Below, in pieces: positions 57,278 through 64,000 of a DNA stretch of 64,000 nucleotides. The stretch is from Prosthecobacter sp. (lineage in GTDB: Bacteria > Verrucomicrobiota > Verrucomicrobiia > Verrucomicrobiales > Verrucomicrobiaceae): contig JAIPJY010000036.1 in assembly GCA_021733925.1 (NCBI GenBank), positions 1-64,000 on the forward strand. Direction: 5' to 3'. The first letter of the stretch is position 1. Each line of letters opens with the position of its first letter. The position numbers and the translations under genes were made by a program. The notes under the pieces were generated by a model. That model did no database searches. It was not told where the DNA came from and was given only the letters and a program-made list of their open reading frames with translations.

Positions 57278-60200
57278 TCAACCGCTCGCATCCATGGCCG
57301 CGGCGTGCTGCATCTGGACTTCGCCACGGAGTTCCTCGATCTGCCCTTTGAGTGCGGCGATTTTTTCCAGGAGGTTTGATTCATCAATGGCAGCGCGCTT
57401 GATGCGCTCCTCCCAGTGAGACAAACCTTCCTGACTCACCACGCTCTGACCTTCCTGCCCCGACAGAATCGGCGGGCGGGTGCGGGCACGGAGTTCGAGG
57501 GTCCGCGTATTTTGACGCAGAAAACTCAGACGGCTCTCTTCACGCTGCAACTCGTCACGCAGGCGGCTGAGACGGCTGTTTGGCCTCATCTCGCTGTGCA
57601 TTGAGCCACCCGTTCTCACCTCTGGGGAAGCCGTGTCATCAGATGAACTGACAGCTCTGGATGCAGAGGCACCCTCGCCAGCGGCCGGACGCGATGATGA
57701 GCCAGCAGCGTCAGTCTTGCCAGTTTGGAGGCGCTCCATGATCTGACGCAGAGCGCCCAGTGCCATGTGAATTTCATCGTTCGCGCTGCGTGCTTCAGGT
57801 GAATCCGCCTCGGCATGCTGCTGCCGGTTCAGGCATTGATCCATGCGCTCTTTCCAGTCCAGCAATGCTGAGATCTGCGTTTCCCAGCCGTTGAGCTGCT
57901 GGCGCAGATCCTTGATCTGCGTGCCCAGCGCGGCGCTTTCCTCATCATGCAGCTGGCGGGCGTCCTTCGACAAAGAACGGAATTCATCGTACATCACCCG
58001 CTCCTGCTGGGCGGAGGTGGTCAGTGTCGCGATTTCCTGACGGAGATCTTTTTCCTGCGCAGTCATCTGTTCCAGACGCTGGCGGGTCTCGGTCTCCTGC
58101 TGGCTGACGGTGTCACAGCTTGCGGTGGCGGTGGCCAGCTGCTGGGTGATGTCGGCAAGAGCAGCGTCGAGCTGGGTGCGGCGCTGGGAAGCCTCGTCCA
58201 CCTGGCGTCCCAAAATTCCCAGATGCTGCTCTGCGGCTGCCACGTTGGCCTGCCGGGATGTCAGCGCCTCCACAGTGGCCTTCAGTTCATGCGCCAGCTG
58301 CAGTTCCTGCGTCGCGGCATCGAGTGCGCTGCGGGTTTCCAGCAGCTTTTGGTCCTGGCCGACCAGAGTGGCCACAGTGGTCGTCAGGTTCTGTTCGGTC
58401 GCTTGAACAGCTGCCTGAAGTTCTGACAGCTTGCTCGTTGCCGCAATGATGCCGGCCTGCTGTTCAGCCAGTTCCCTGCGGGCTGCCATGACAGCCGCAG
58501 CCGAGGCCTCATGCTCCTGCTGGGCCTGGCGGGCACCTGCGGTGGAGGCTTCACGTTCCTGCTCACGCCGCGCTGTCTGGGCTTCGATTTCACGCAGCAC
58601 CATCTCCTGATTCTGCTGCCTCATTTGCAGATTTTCCACATCATGGCTCAAGGCCATCCGTCGCTCCTCGGCTTGCTGGCACTCATGCATTGCCTGCTGA
58701 AGTCGCACCGCAGTGGTGTCGATCTCCGCATGCCGAGTTTCCAATCGGATGCCAGCCTCTTCATGCTCCTGGCTGAGACGCTGCAGCGCGATCTCGGCGC
58801 CAATGCGCTCCTGACGCAGCGCTTCGAGCTTTCCGGTCTGCTCCTGAGTCTGCGCCTCCAGCTGCTGGGATTGCTGCTCCAGCACGTTGATATGATCCCC
58901 CAGGATGGCTTCCAGTTCCTGCCTCTCCTGCAGAGTCTGCAGGAGGGTGGCCAGCTGCGTTTCGGCAGCCACACATTCATCCCGGGTGCTTTGCAGCCGC
59001 TCTTCCGTGGTGGCAAGTTCAGCGCGGCAGCCCTGCACAGCGTCCGCAGTGGACTGCCGGGTGTTGACCAGTACAACGATCTCTTCTCCGAGCGTGCGAT
59101 GCTGCCCAGCCAGCGCTGCCAGAGAGGTTTCTGTTTCAGCAATCTGTTCCTGCATCTGCTGGCGCTTCACACCGAGATCCACGAGCTCCTGGGAGAACTG
59201 CTGAATCTGCTGCATTGACGCTGATTCCTGCGTCTCGAGTTGAGCCACAGTCCGGCCAAGCTCGGACAGCTGCCGGGTGGCTTCTGTGCACTCATTCAGG
59301 GTGATGCCAAGCTTCTCCTCCATGCGGGCGAGTTCGCCGCGGCGTGCCAGCAGAGCCTGCGCGATGGTCTGCTCACAGGCGCGCAGCTCATCCATTTCAG
59401 CCTGGCTTTCCGCGCGTTGCTTGCGGAGCATGATCATGGTCTGATCGTGCTGCACCGCTTCGGCCTTGAGTTCTCCGATCGCCGCTGCCGCCGCCACCCG
59501 CTGGGCTGCCAGATCCCTCACCTCATTCTGCAAATCGGCGTGGTGCTGGCTGGTCTCCTGCACGGCATGCCGTTCATCCTGCAGCCGCGCCCGTTCATCG
59601 GCGATGGCGCTGCGGGTGATGTTGAGAGAGTTCTCGCTTTCACGGCACTGAGCAGTGAGCCTCGAAAAATTCTGCTCCAAGGCCTGATAGCGCGCCGTCA
59701 GATCCACGACATGCCCGGTGGCCTTGCTGCCAGCTTCTTCCAAATAATTGAGACGGTCTTGCTTCAGCTTGAGGTTGGCCTCCGCCTGCTGGGCGCTCAC
59801 CTCCAGCCGTGCGATGTTGATCGTCAGTTCCTGGTGCCTCGTTTCATGACGGAGCACCAAGCCACGCGCCTCGACGATGCGCTCCTGCTGGCGCGTCACC
59901 TCATCAATCGCCTTCTGCAGCAGGTCGGAGAGCTCGGAACTGCGCTCCTCCAGCAATGCCGACTCCGCTTTCAGGCCAGCAAGCTGCCTCGATGCTGCGG
60001 CCACTTGAGACTCCACAGACTGCTTGTGACTTTCCCATTCGCTCAGCTGCTGCTGCGTCTGCTCCAGCCTGCCCTGATCTTGCAGGTAGCGGGCGTTGAT
60101 CTCCTGCATCCGGCCCTGCAACAGTTCCCGGTGTCCGTTCAGCTTGCCCAGCTGCTCGTTCAGACTTGCCTCAAGGCGGAGGAGACGGTTCACCTCGGAA

Positions 60201-60418
60201 GTCTTCTGCTCATGCAGCCGTGATGTCTGCCTCAGTTCATGCGTCAGCGCCCGGTGCTGTTCCTGTACAGATTGCAGTTCGGAATGCCAGCGCTCACAGG
60301 TTGCCTGGGCATCAGCAGCGGCGGCATTGAGTTCCACCAATCTTCCGACTGGCAGGCCGGATGTCCGCGTCGCCTTGGTTTCCCGACCACCGTCTATTTC
60401 AAAAGGGCTGTTGCTCAT
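57278..60418 (-). CDS. 1046-residue coiled-coil protein
   Basis: Nearly the whole length is Gln/Glu/Arg/Ala/Leu-rich heptad sequence from about residue 30 to 870, with HELRQTSRLHEQKTSEVNRLLRLEASLNEQL, RQSTADAVQG and QQLEAQTQEQTGKLEALRQER as examples. No Walker A, SMC hinge or membrane segment is seen, so it is not an SMC ATPase. A Ser/Ala/Thr-rich linker (about 870-950) leads to a second short coiled coil (RLSRLRDELQREESRLSFL and LIGQIEELRGEVQMQHA). The N-terminus is short and polar. It may be a structural filament or scaffold, as in other bacteria with crescentin-like proteins; no functional evidence. The 60419-60599 gap upstream is AT-rich and presumably holds its promoter. Confidence 0.85.
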   Translation of the reverse strand: MSNSPFEIDGGRETKATRTSGLPVGRLVELNAAAADAQATCERWHSELQSVQEQHRALTHELRQTSRLHEQKTSEVNRLLRLEASLNEQLGKLNGHRELLQGRMQEINARYLQDQGRLEQTQQQLSEWESHKQSVESQVAAASRQLAGLKAESALLEERSSELSDLLQKAIDEVTRQQERIVEARGLVLRHETRHQELTINIARLEVSAQQAEANLKLKQDRLNYLEEAGSKATGHVVDLTARYQALEQNFSRLTAQCRESENSLNITRSAIADERARLQDERHAVQETSQHHADLQNEVRDLAAQRVAAAAAIGELKAEAVQHDQTMIMLRKQRAESQAEMDELRACEQTIAQALLARRGELARMEEKLGITLNECTEATRQLSELGRTVAQLETQESASMQQIQQFSQELVDLGVKRQQMQEQIAETETSLAALAGQHRTLGEEIVVLVNTRQSTADAVQGCRAELATTEERLQSTRDECVAAETQLATLLQTLQERQELEAILGDHINVLEQQSQQLEAQTQEQTGKLEALRQERIGAEIALQRLSQEHEEAGIRLETRHAEIDTTAVRLQQAMHECQQAEERRMALSHDVENLQMRQQNQEMVLREIEAQTARREQEREASTAGARQAQQEHEASAAAVMAARRELAEQQAGIIAATSKLSELQAAVQATEQNLTTTVATLVGQDQKLLETRSALDAATQELQLAHELKATVEALTSRQANVAAAEQHLGILGRQVDEASQRRTQLDAALADITQQLATATASCDTVSQQETETRQRLEQMTAQEKDLRQEIATLTTSAQQERVMYDEFRSLSKDARQLHDEESAALGTQIKDLRQQLNGWETQISALLDWKERMDQCLNRQQHAEADSPEARSANDEIHMALGALRQIMERLQTGKTDAAGSSSRPAAGEGASASRAVSSSDDTASPEVRTGGSMHSEMRPNSRLSRLRDELQREESRLSFLRQNTRTLELRARTRPPILSGQEGQSVVSQEGLSHWEERIKRAAIDESNLLEKIAALKGQIEELRGEVQMQHAAAMDASG

Positions 60419-60599
60419 AAGTGATTCAGTTGCAGCAATTCCTCAACTTACATCAATATTACATACTGGTTAAGCAGTTTTTTGAAAATTTTCACGCCGC
60501 CCGGGGTCGTTTGTAAAAAATGCTCAATTCCCGGCACCCAGCGGCACGCAACTTGATAAAAACGTTGCCAGAACCGCCTGTTTTCAATTCCAAACTCGT

Positions 60600-61477
60600 T
60601 TAACGACCTTTCTCGCAGTACAAGCGCACGCCATCGGCGCACATGGAGGTGACGTTGGCGTCTTCGCCTTTGCGCCACAGCTCCTCACTCACGCCCGCCT
60701 GCATGGCAATCGCATGCTCTGCCGCAGCATAGTTGCGGCGGTTCTCCTCCACGCTGACGCCAGCCTGGAAATCTGCGGCCACACGCTCATACACTTCAAG
60801 AACCCGCTGGCGATAGGTGCTCAAATGCCAGGTGACATCACTCACCGCGCCAAAGTGGGTCAGATAGAGCGTCTTGAAGTTGGCTGACAAGAGACGGTCC
60901 AAAGAGCTCGCATAGGCAACGGGATCAAACTGCGGCGGAGCGGCGGTGACGGAAAGATAGTGGCTGTGCTCCAGTCGCATGCCCGCCACGTCTCCCGCGA
61001 AGCAGATGTCTCCGATGATAAACGCATGGTGATGCCGCGCATGTCCCAGGCGATGATCTCGACATCGCCCAATGGCACGCATTCATTATCCTGCAAGGCG
61101 ACCACGCGCTCCGCTGGCGCAGGCAGCATGTCTCCCCAGAGCGAGTCCATGAGATCACCATAGACCATGCGTGCGCTGTCGATGAGCTTGGAGGGATCGA
61201 TCAAATGCCGCGCGGCATTGGGGTGGCAGTACACCGTGGCCCCATGCTGCGCGAACCACCCGGCAGCACCGGCGTGGTCGAGGTGAATGTGGGTGACAAA
61301 GACCTTCTTGATTGCCGCTTCATCGACACCGACCTCACGGATCGCCGCACGCAGCGTTTCCAGCGTGGAGCCCGGCCCCGTTTCGATCAGCGCGAACTCA
61401 CCGCTGCTCTCAATGAGATAAGAAGCGATGAGTCCGGGAGTGCCTTGGAAACGGAGATCGAGCGTGTGGATGCGCAT
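60600..61477 (-). pseudogene. metallo-beta-lactamase-fold hydrolase, frameshifted
   Basis: The 5' part (61477 down to about 61045) encodes MRIHTLDLRFQG...VFVTHIHLDHAGAAGWFAQHG, with the HxHxDH zinc motif, and runs to VPLGDVEIIAWD. The 3' part, in another frame (about 61043 to 60600), continues GHARHHHAFIIGDICFAGDVAGMRLEHSHYLSV and ends normally at EKGR. The join at about 61037-61051 lacks the expected Thr-Pro between WD and GHA. A 10-nt deletion between GGGAC direct repeats would explain it. The coding frame after the break is otherwise clean, so the change is recent or a sequencing error. In-frame start codon choice at 61477; the GAGCTAAAGCTC repeat lies upstream. Confidence 0.8.
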
Positions 61478-61487
61478 GAGGGAACAA

Positions 61488-61517
61488 AAGTACTGCCGAG
61501 CTTTAGCTCGCTCTGGA
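61488..61517. repeat. GAGCTAAAGCTC repeat, inverted copy
   Basis: AAGTACTGCCGAGCTTTAGC then TCGCTCTGG is the reverse complement of the copy at 39731. It sits just upstream of the frameshifted MBL gene. Confidence 0.85.
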
Positions 61518-61638
61518 AAGGGCAAACGAATCAGTCACTGCCTCGAAGCAATGATCTAACAAAATTCCGGGAACTCCACCCAACTTTAAATTTGGAATGG
61601 AGCACCTGAATCAAGAATGTGAACAGTCGCACCCTCCC

Positions 61639-62547
61639 CTACCTCATCGTCTCAAAGCGCTTCTTCAGAATCTCCTTCTGGGAGACGCCAACAAGCTTCG
61701 ACTGTGTCTCGTCGATCCACTTCTGCTCCAGCGCGTTCTTGGTCGGGCGATTGACCTGATAATACACGCCGAATTTTCCGGGGGCGAGATTTTCGGCCAT
61801 CTTAAAGGCAGCCTGGTCGTCCGTGACGTCGTGCTGCGTTTCATCGATGGTGTCAAAGGTGCCACCTTTCTTGGGCCAGCTGTCATCAAAGGCACCAGCA
61901 AAGAACATGACGCACTCGCTGAGGCATTCGACGACGCTGAAGCCATCATGCAAGATGGCGCGCTCAAACATGGCCTCCATGTGCTTCACCTGCGCAGCAT
62001 GCGTGCGGGCGATGAACGTGGCGCCGCTGGCAAGGAGCTGGCGCATGGGATTGATGGGGCGGTCGATGCTGCCGGTGGGGTCGGTCTTGCTCTTGAAGCC
62101 GATGGGGCTCGTCGGACTGGTCTGCTTCTTGGTCAGGCCATAAACAAAATTGTCCATGATGACGTAGGTGAGCTTGATGTTTTTGCGCGCGGCGTGGTTG
62201 AGGTGGTTGCCACCGATGGAGAAGCCGTCGCCGTCACCGCCGAAGACGAAGACGTGCAGGTCAGGACGACTCAGCGAGATGCCGGTGGCGAGTGGCACTG
62301 CACGGCCATGGATGAAGTGGATGCCGTGCGTGTTCATGAAATACGGGAAACGGCTGGAGCAGCCGATGCCGGCCACGCAGACGATGTTTTCATGCGGATA
62401 CTGCAGCTTCTCCAGCACGCGGTAGAAGATGTTCAGCACGGCAAAGTCGCCGCAGCCGGGGCACCACGTGGGATGGTCGGCGGTGAGTGCTTTTTTGGTG
62501 AGCTTGTCCGTGGCAGGAGCTGCAGGAGTGACGAGGGCGGTGGACAT
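61639..62547 (-). CDS. korB: 2-oxoacid:ferredoxin oxidoreductase, beta subunit
   Basis: 302 aa from ATG 62547. HPTWCPGCGDFAVLNIFYRVLEKLQ near the N-terminus is the TPP-binding beta-subunit start with its CxxC; GIGCSSRFPYFMNTHGIHFIHGRAVPLATGISLSRPDLHVFVFGGDGDGFSIGGNHLNHAARKN gives the GDGDxx(x)IGxN TPP/Mg motif. TYVIMDNFVYGLTKKQTSPTSP and the C-terminal tail match KorB/PorB. With the alpha subunit upstream it oxidises 2-oxoglutarate or a related 2-oxoacid and reduces ferredoxin. The pair is 41 nt apart and likely one operon. Confidence 0.9.
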   Translation of the reverse strand: MSTALVTPAAPATDKLTKKALTADHPTWCPGCGDFAVLNIFYRVLEKLQYPHENIVCVAGIGCSSRFPYFMNTHGIHFIHGRAVPLATGISLSRPDLHVFVFGGDGDGFSIGGNHLNHAARKNIKLTYVIMDNFVYGLTKKQTSPTSPIGFKSKTDPTGSIDRPINPMRQLLASGATFIARTHAAQVKHMEAMFERAILHDGFSVVECLSECVMFFAGAFDDSWPKKGGTFDTIDETQHDVTDDQAAFKMAENLAPGKFGVYYQVNRPTKNALEQKWIDETQSKLVGVSQKEILKKRFETMR

Positions 62548-62588
62548 GGTGGTTGGAAAAAGGGAAGGTTGAATGCTGCGGGTTCGGA

Positions 62589-64000
62589 TCAGGCTTGGGC
62601 GCTCATGATTTTTTCGACGCCGGTGACGATCTCGCGGATGCGGAAGGCGAGGCCGTCGGTTTTGCAAACGGACTGGATGCGTGGGTCCGCCAGGCTGGCG
62701 CGCAGCAGCGTGGCCAGCTGGCCATAGCCGTAGAGGCCGGAGTCGTTCATCTCCACACAGACCACGTGCTTGAACTTCTTGAAGAGTCCGTCCAGACCAT
62801 CCGGCATCGGGTGCAGGTGGCGCAGGTGCAGCGCACCAGCCTTGTGGCCTTCGAGGCGAAGGCGATCGACGCTCTCCTTGATCGGGCCGTAGGTGCTGCC
62901 CCAGCCGAGGACGAGGACATCGCCGGTTTGGTCGCCATGGATCTCTGGCAGCGGCAGTTCTTTGGCAAGCTGCACCAGCTTGTTGCGGCGCTTGGCCGTC
63001 ATCAGGGTATGCATCTTGGGGCTGCCGCTGGGGTGGCCCATTTCATCGTGCTCCAGACCGGTTGAGACGGGGTACTTGCCGCCGGCCATCTTGGATCCCG
63101 GAGGCGCATGCTGCGTGATGGCATCCAGCGGATAGGGCTTGAAGCCTTCCGGGCGGGTGGAGATGTCGAGCGTGGGTTCGACCCAGTGCTTGTCGAGGTC
63201 CGGCTCTTCAAAGGCCTCGATGCGGCTGCTCAGCGCCTGATCGCTCAGAATGATGACCGGGCAGGAGTATTTCTTCGCCAGCTTGCCGGCCTCCAGCGCG
63301 ATGTAGAAGCAGTCTTCCACGTCCTTTGGCGCCAGCACGATGCGCGGGCTGTCACCATGGCTGCCGTAGATAGCCTGCATGAGATCAGATTGTTCTACGC
63401 TGGTAGGCAGACCGGTGGAAGGACCACCGCGCTGCACGTTCACCACGATGAGAGGAATTTCAGCCATGCTCGCATAACCGAGAGCTTCCATCTTCAAGCT
63501 CAGGCCCGGGCCCGCGCTGCCGGTGATGGCGAGATGGCCGGCAAAGGCCGCGCCGATGGTCATGGACACGGCTGCGAGTTCGTCCTCCGCCTGCACATAG
63601 AGGCCGCCATACTTCGGCAGTTCCACGCGCAGCGTTTCCATGATCGACGACCATGGCGTGATCGGATAGGCGGAGCCGTAGCGCACCCCGGCGGCGATGA
63701 GGCCCAGCGTGAGCATCTGATTGCCATCGGCACTGATGCGATGCGCGCCATGAGCCTCTCCGGGCACGAAGGCAAATTTTTCAACATCGCCCACTTGGTA
63801 GGCAAAGCCCGCGTCAAACGCCAGCAGCGCATTGCGCAGCACGCTTTCGTCCTTCTTGCCGAACTGGCGGCTGACGATGCCCACGAGCTTTTCCTTGTCC
63901 AAGTTGAAGACGGCACAGACCATGCCGAGCACAAACATGTTCTTGCCACGGTCACGGGTGGAACCGCCCACGGCCTCCACGGTGGCGGCGGTGAAGGGCA
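62589..64000 (-). CDS. korA: 2-oxoacid:ferredoxin oxidoreductase, alpha (gamma-alpha fusion) subunit, partial
   Basis: The frame is open to the window edge (the first codons seen encode PFTAATVEAVGGSTRDRGKN), so the N-terminus is missing. The visible N-terminal stretch (MFVLGMVCAVFNLDKEKLVGIVSRQFGKKDESVLRNALLAFDAG) is the gamma/POR domain. YPITPWSSIMETLRVELPKYGGLYVQAEDELAAVSMTIGAAFAGHLAITGSAGPGLSLKMEALGYASMAEIPLIVVNVQRGGPSTGLPTSVEQSDL is the alpha-subunit PYR domain, with the conserved PxTP and E motifs, and VLVLGWGSTYGPIKESVDRLRLEG follows in the C-terminal domain. The gamma-alpha fusion is typical of the KorA type, so 2-oxoglutarate is the likelier substrate. Confidence 0.88.
   Translation of the reverse strand, partial: PFTAATVEAVGGSTRDRGKNMFVLGMVCAVFNLDKEKLVGIVSRQFGKKDESVLRNALLAFDAGFAYQVGDVEKFAFVPGEAHGAHRISADGNQMLTLGLIAAGVRYGSAYPITPWSSIMETLRVELPKYGGLYVQAEDELAAVSMTIGAAFAGHLAITGSAGPGLSLKMEALGYASMAEIPLIVVNVQRGGPSTGLPTSVEQSDLMQAIYGSHGDSPRIVLAPKDVEDCFYIALEAGKLAKKYSCPVIILSDQALSSRIEAFEEPDLDKHWVEPTLDISTRPEGFKPYPLDAITQHAPPGSKMAGGKYPVSTGLEHDEMGHPSGSPKMHTLMTAKRRNKLVQLAKELPLPEIHGDQTGDVLVLGWGSTYGPIKESVDRLRLEGHKAGALHLRHLHPMPDGLDGLFKKFKHVVCVEMNDSGLYGYGQLATLLRASLADPRIQSVCKTDGLAFRIREIVTGVEKIMSAQA

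Noticed and set aside
59240-60223. 327-codon plus-strand frame opposite the coiled-coil gene
   Set aside because: Leu/Gln/His-rich mirror of heptad codons, without start context or family features.

Overview
The window looks like a chromosomal segment of a verrucomicrobium (Verrucomicrobiae, Prosthecobacter/Verrucomicrobium-like), with Planctomycetes as the main alternative. The reasons are the secreted protein families DUF1549/DUF1553, DUF1501, DUF1587-1592-1588-1585 with CxxCH haem sites, SHD1-like, PhyH, neutral-ceramidase-like, DUF3604, many Gfo/Idh/MocA and SDR oxidoreductases, a GntR-HTH/LacI-sensor regulator, high GC, and several families of palindromic intergenic repeats. No rRNA, tRNA, CRISPR array, IS transposase or phage gene was recognised.

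Layout. 1-4250: an edge fragment, then a DUF1549/DUF1553 gene and its usual partner DUF1501, separated by a small four-helix-bundle gene bracketed by inverted copies of an ATGCGGAATG repeat. 4356-7248 (minus): DMFase-like protein, SDR, FKBP isomerase. 7390-10092: large CxxCH/DUF1587-type protein, then 1 kb of non-coding sequence with two copies of a twin-hairpin repeat. 11095-11748: SHD1-like membrane protein. 11.8-47.2 kb: a large carbohydrate or sugar-acid catabolic region. 47.3-50.7 kb: metal-related genes (small YHS/TRASH-like protein, permease, His-rich DUF1980 protein). 50.9-57.2 kb: Ldh-family dehydrogenase, small cytochrome, and a DUF3604 operon with an apparently frameshifted leader. 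57.3-60.4 kb: a 1046-residue coiled-coil protein. 60.6-61.5 kb: a frameshifted metallo-beta-lactamase-fold gene. 61.6-64.0 kb: 2-oxoacid:ferredoxin oxidoreductase beta and alpha subunits, the latter cut by the window edge.

The main result concerns the 11.8-47.2 kb region. Six promoter regions carry the palindrome CTGGT-N11-ACCAG (five exact, one with a single mismatch). Its inner edge lies 44-56 nt upstream of the start codon of one gene in each case. One site also abuts the start codon of the only transcription regulator in the region (45138-46223). I infer one local regulon containing: two Gfo/Idh oxidoreductases, an HpcH/HpaI aldolase and an SDR (11827-15363); a sodium:solute symporter (16493-17989); a leftward operon of secreted beta-propeller, beta-helix and LamG proteins with amidohydrolases, an aminotransferase fusion and an SDR (28209 to 17946); a carboxypeptidase/esterase fusion with another propeller and an SGNH esterase (34238 to 28419); an RraA-like protein, sialidase-like protein, SGNH hydrolase, aldolase and ceramidase-like protein (45070 to 39763); and an SDR (47153-46368). 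A kinase-enolase-like-aldo/keto reductase-PhyH-beta-helix cluster (39342 to 34313) lies inside the region without a recognised operator. The enolase-like protein keeps its metal ligands and catalytic lysines but has Asp for the conserved Glu168 and Ala for His373 (yeast numbering), so it may act on a different 2-phospho acid.

A plausible scheme (inference) is that secreted esterases, propellers and beta-helix proteins trim a substituted glycan, the symporter imports the product, Gfo/Idh and SDR enzymes oxidise it, HpcH/HpaI and RraA-type aldolases cleave it, and the kinase/enolase-like pair channels a C3 or related acid toward central metabolism. The substrate cannot be read from the sequence.
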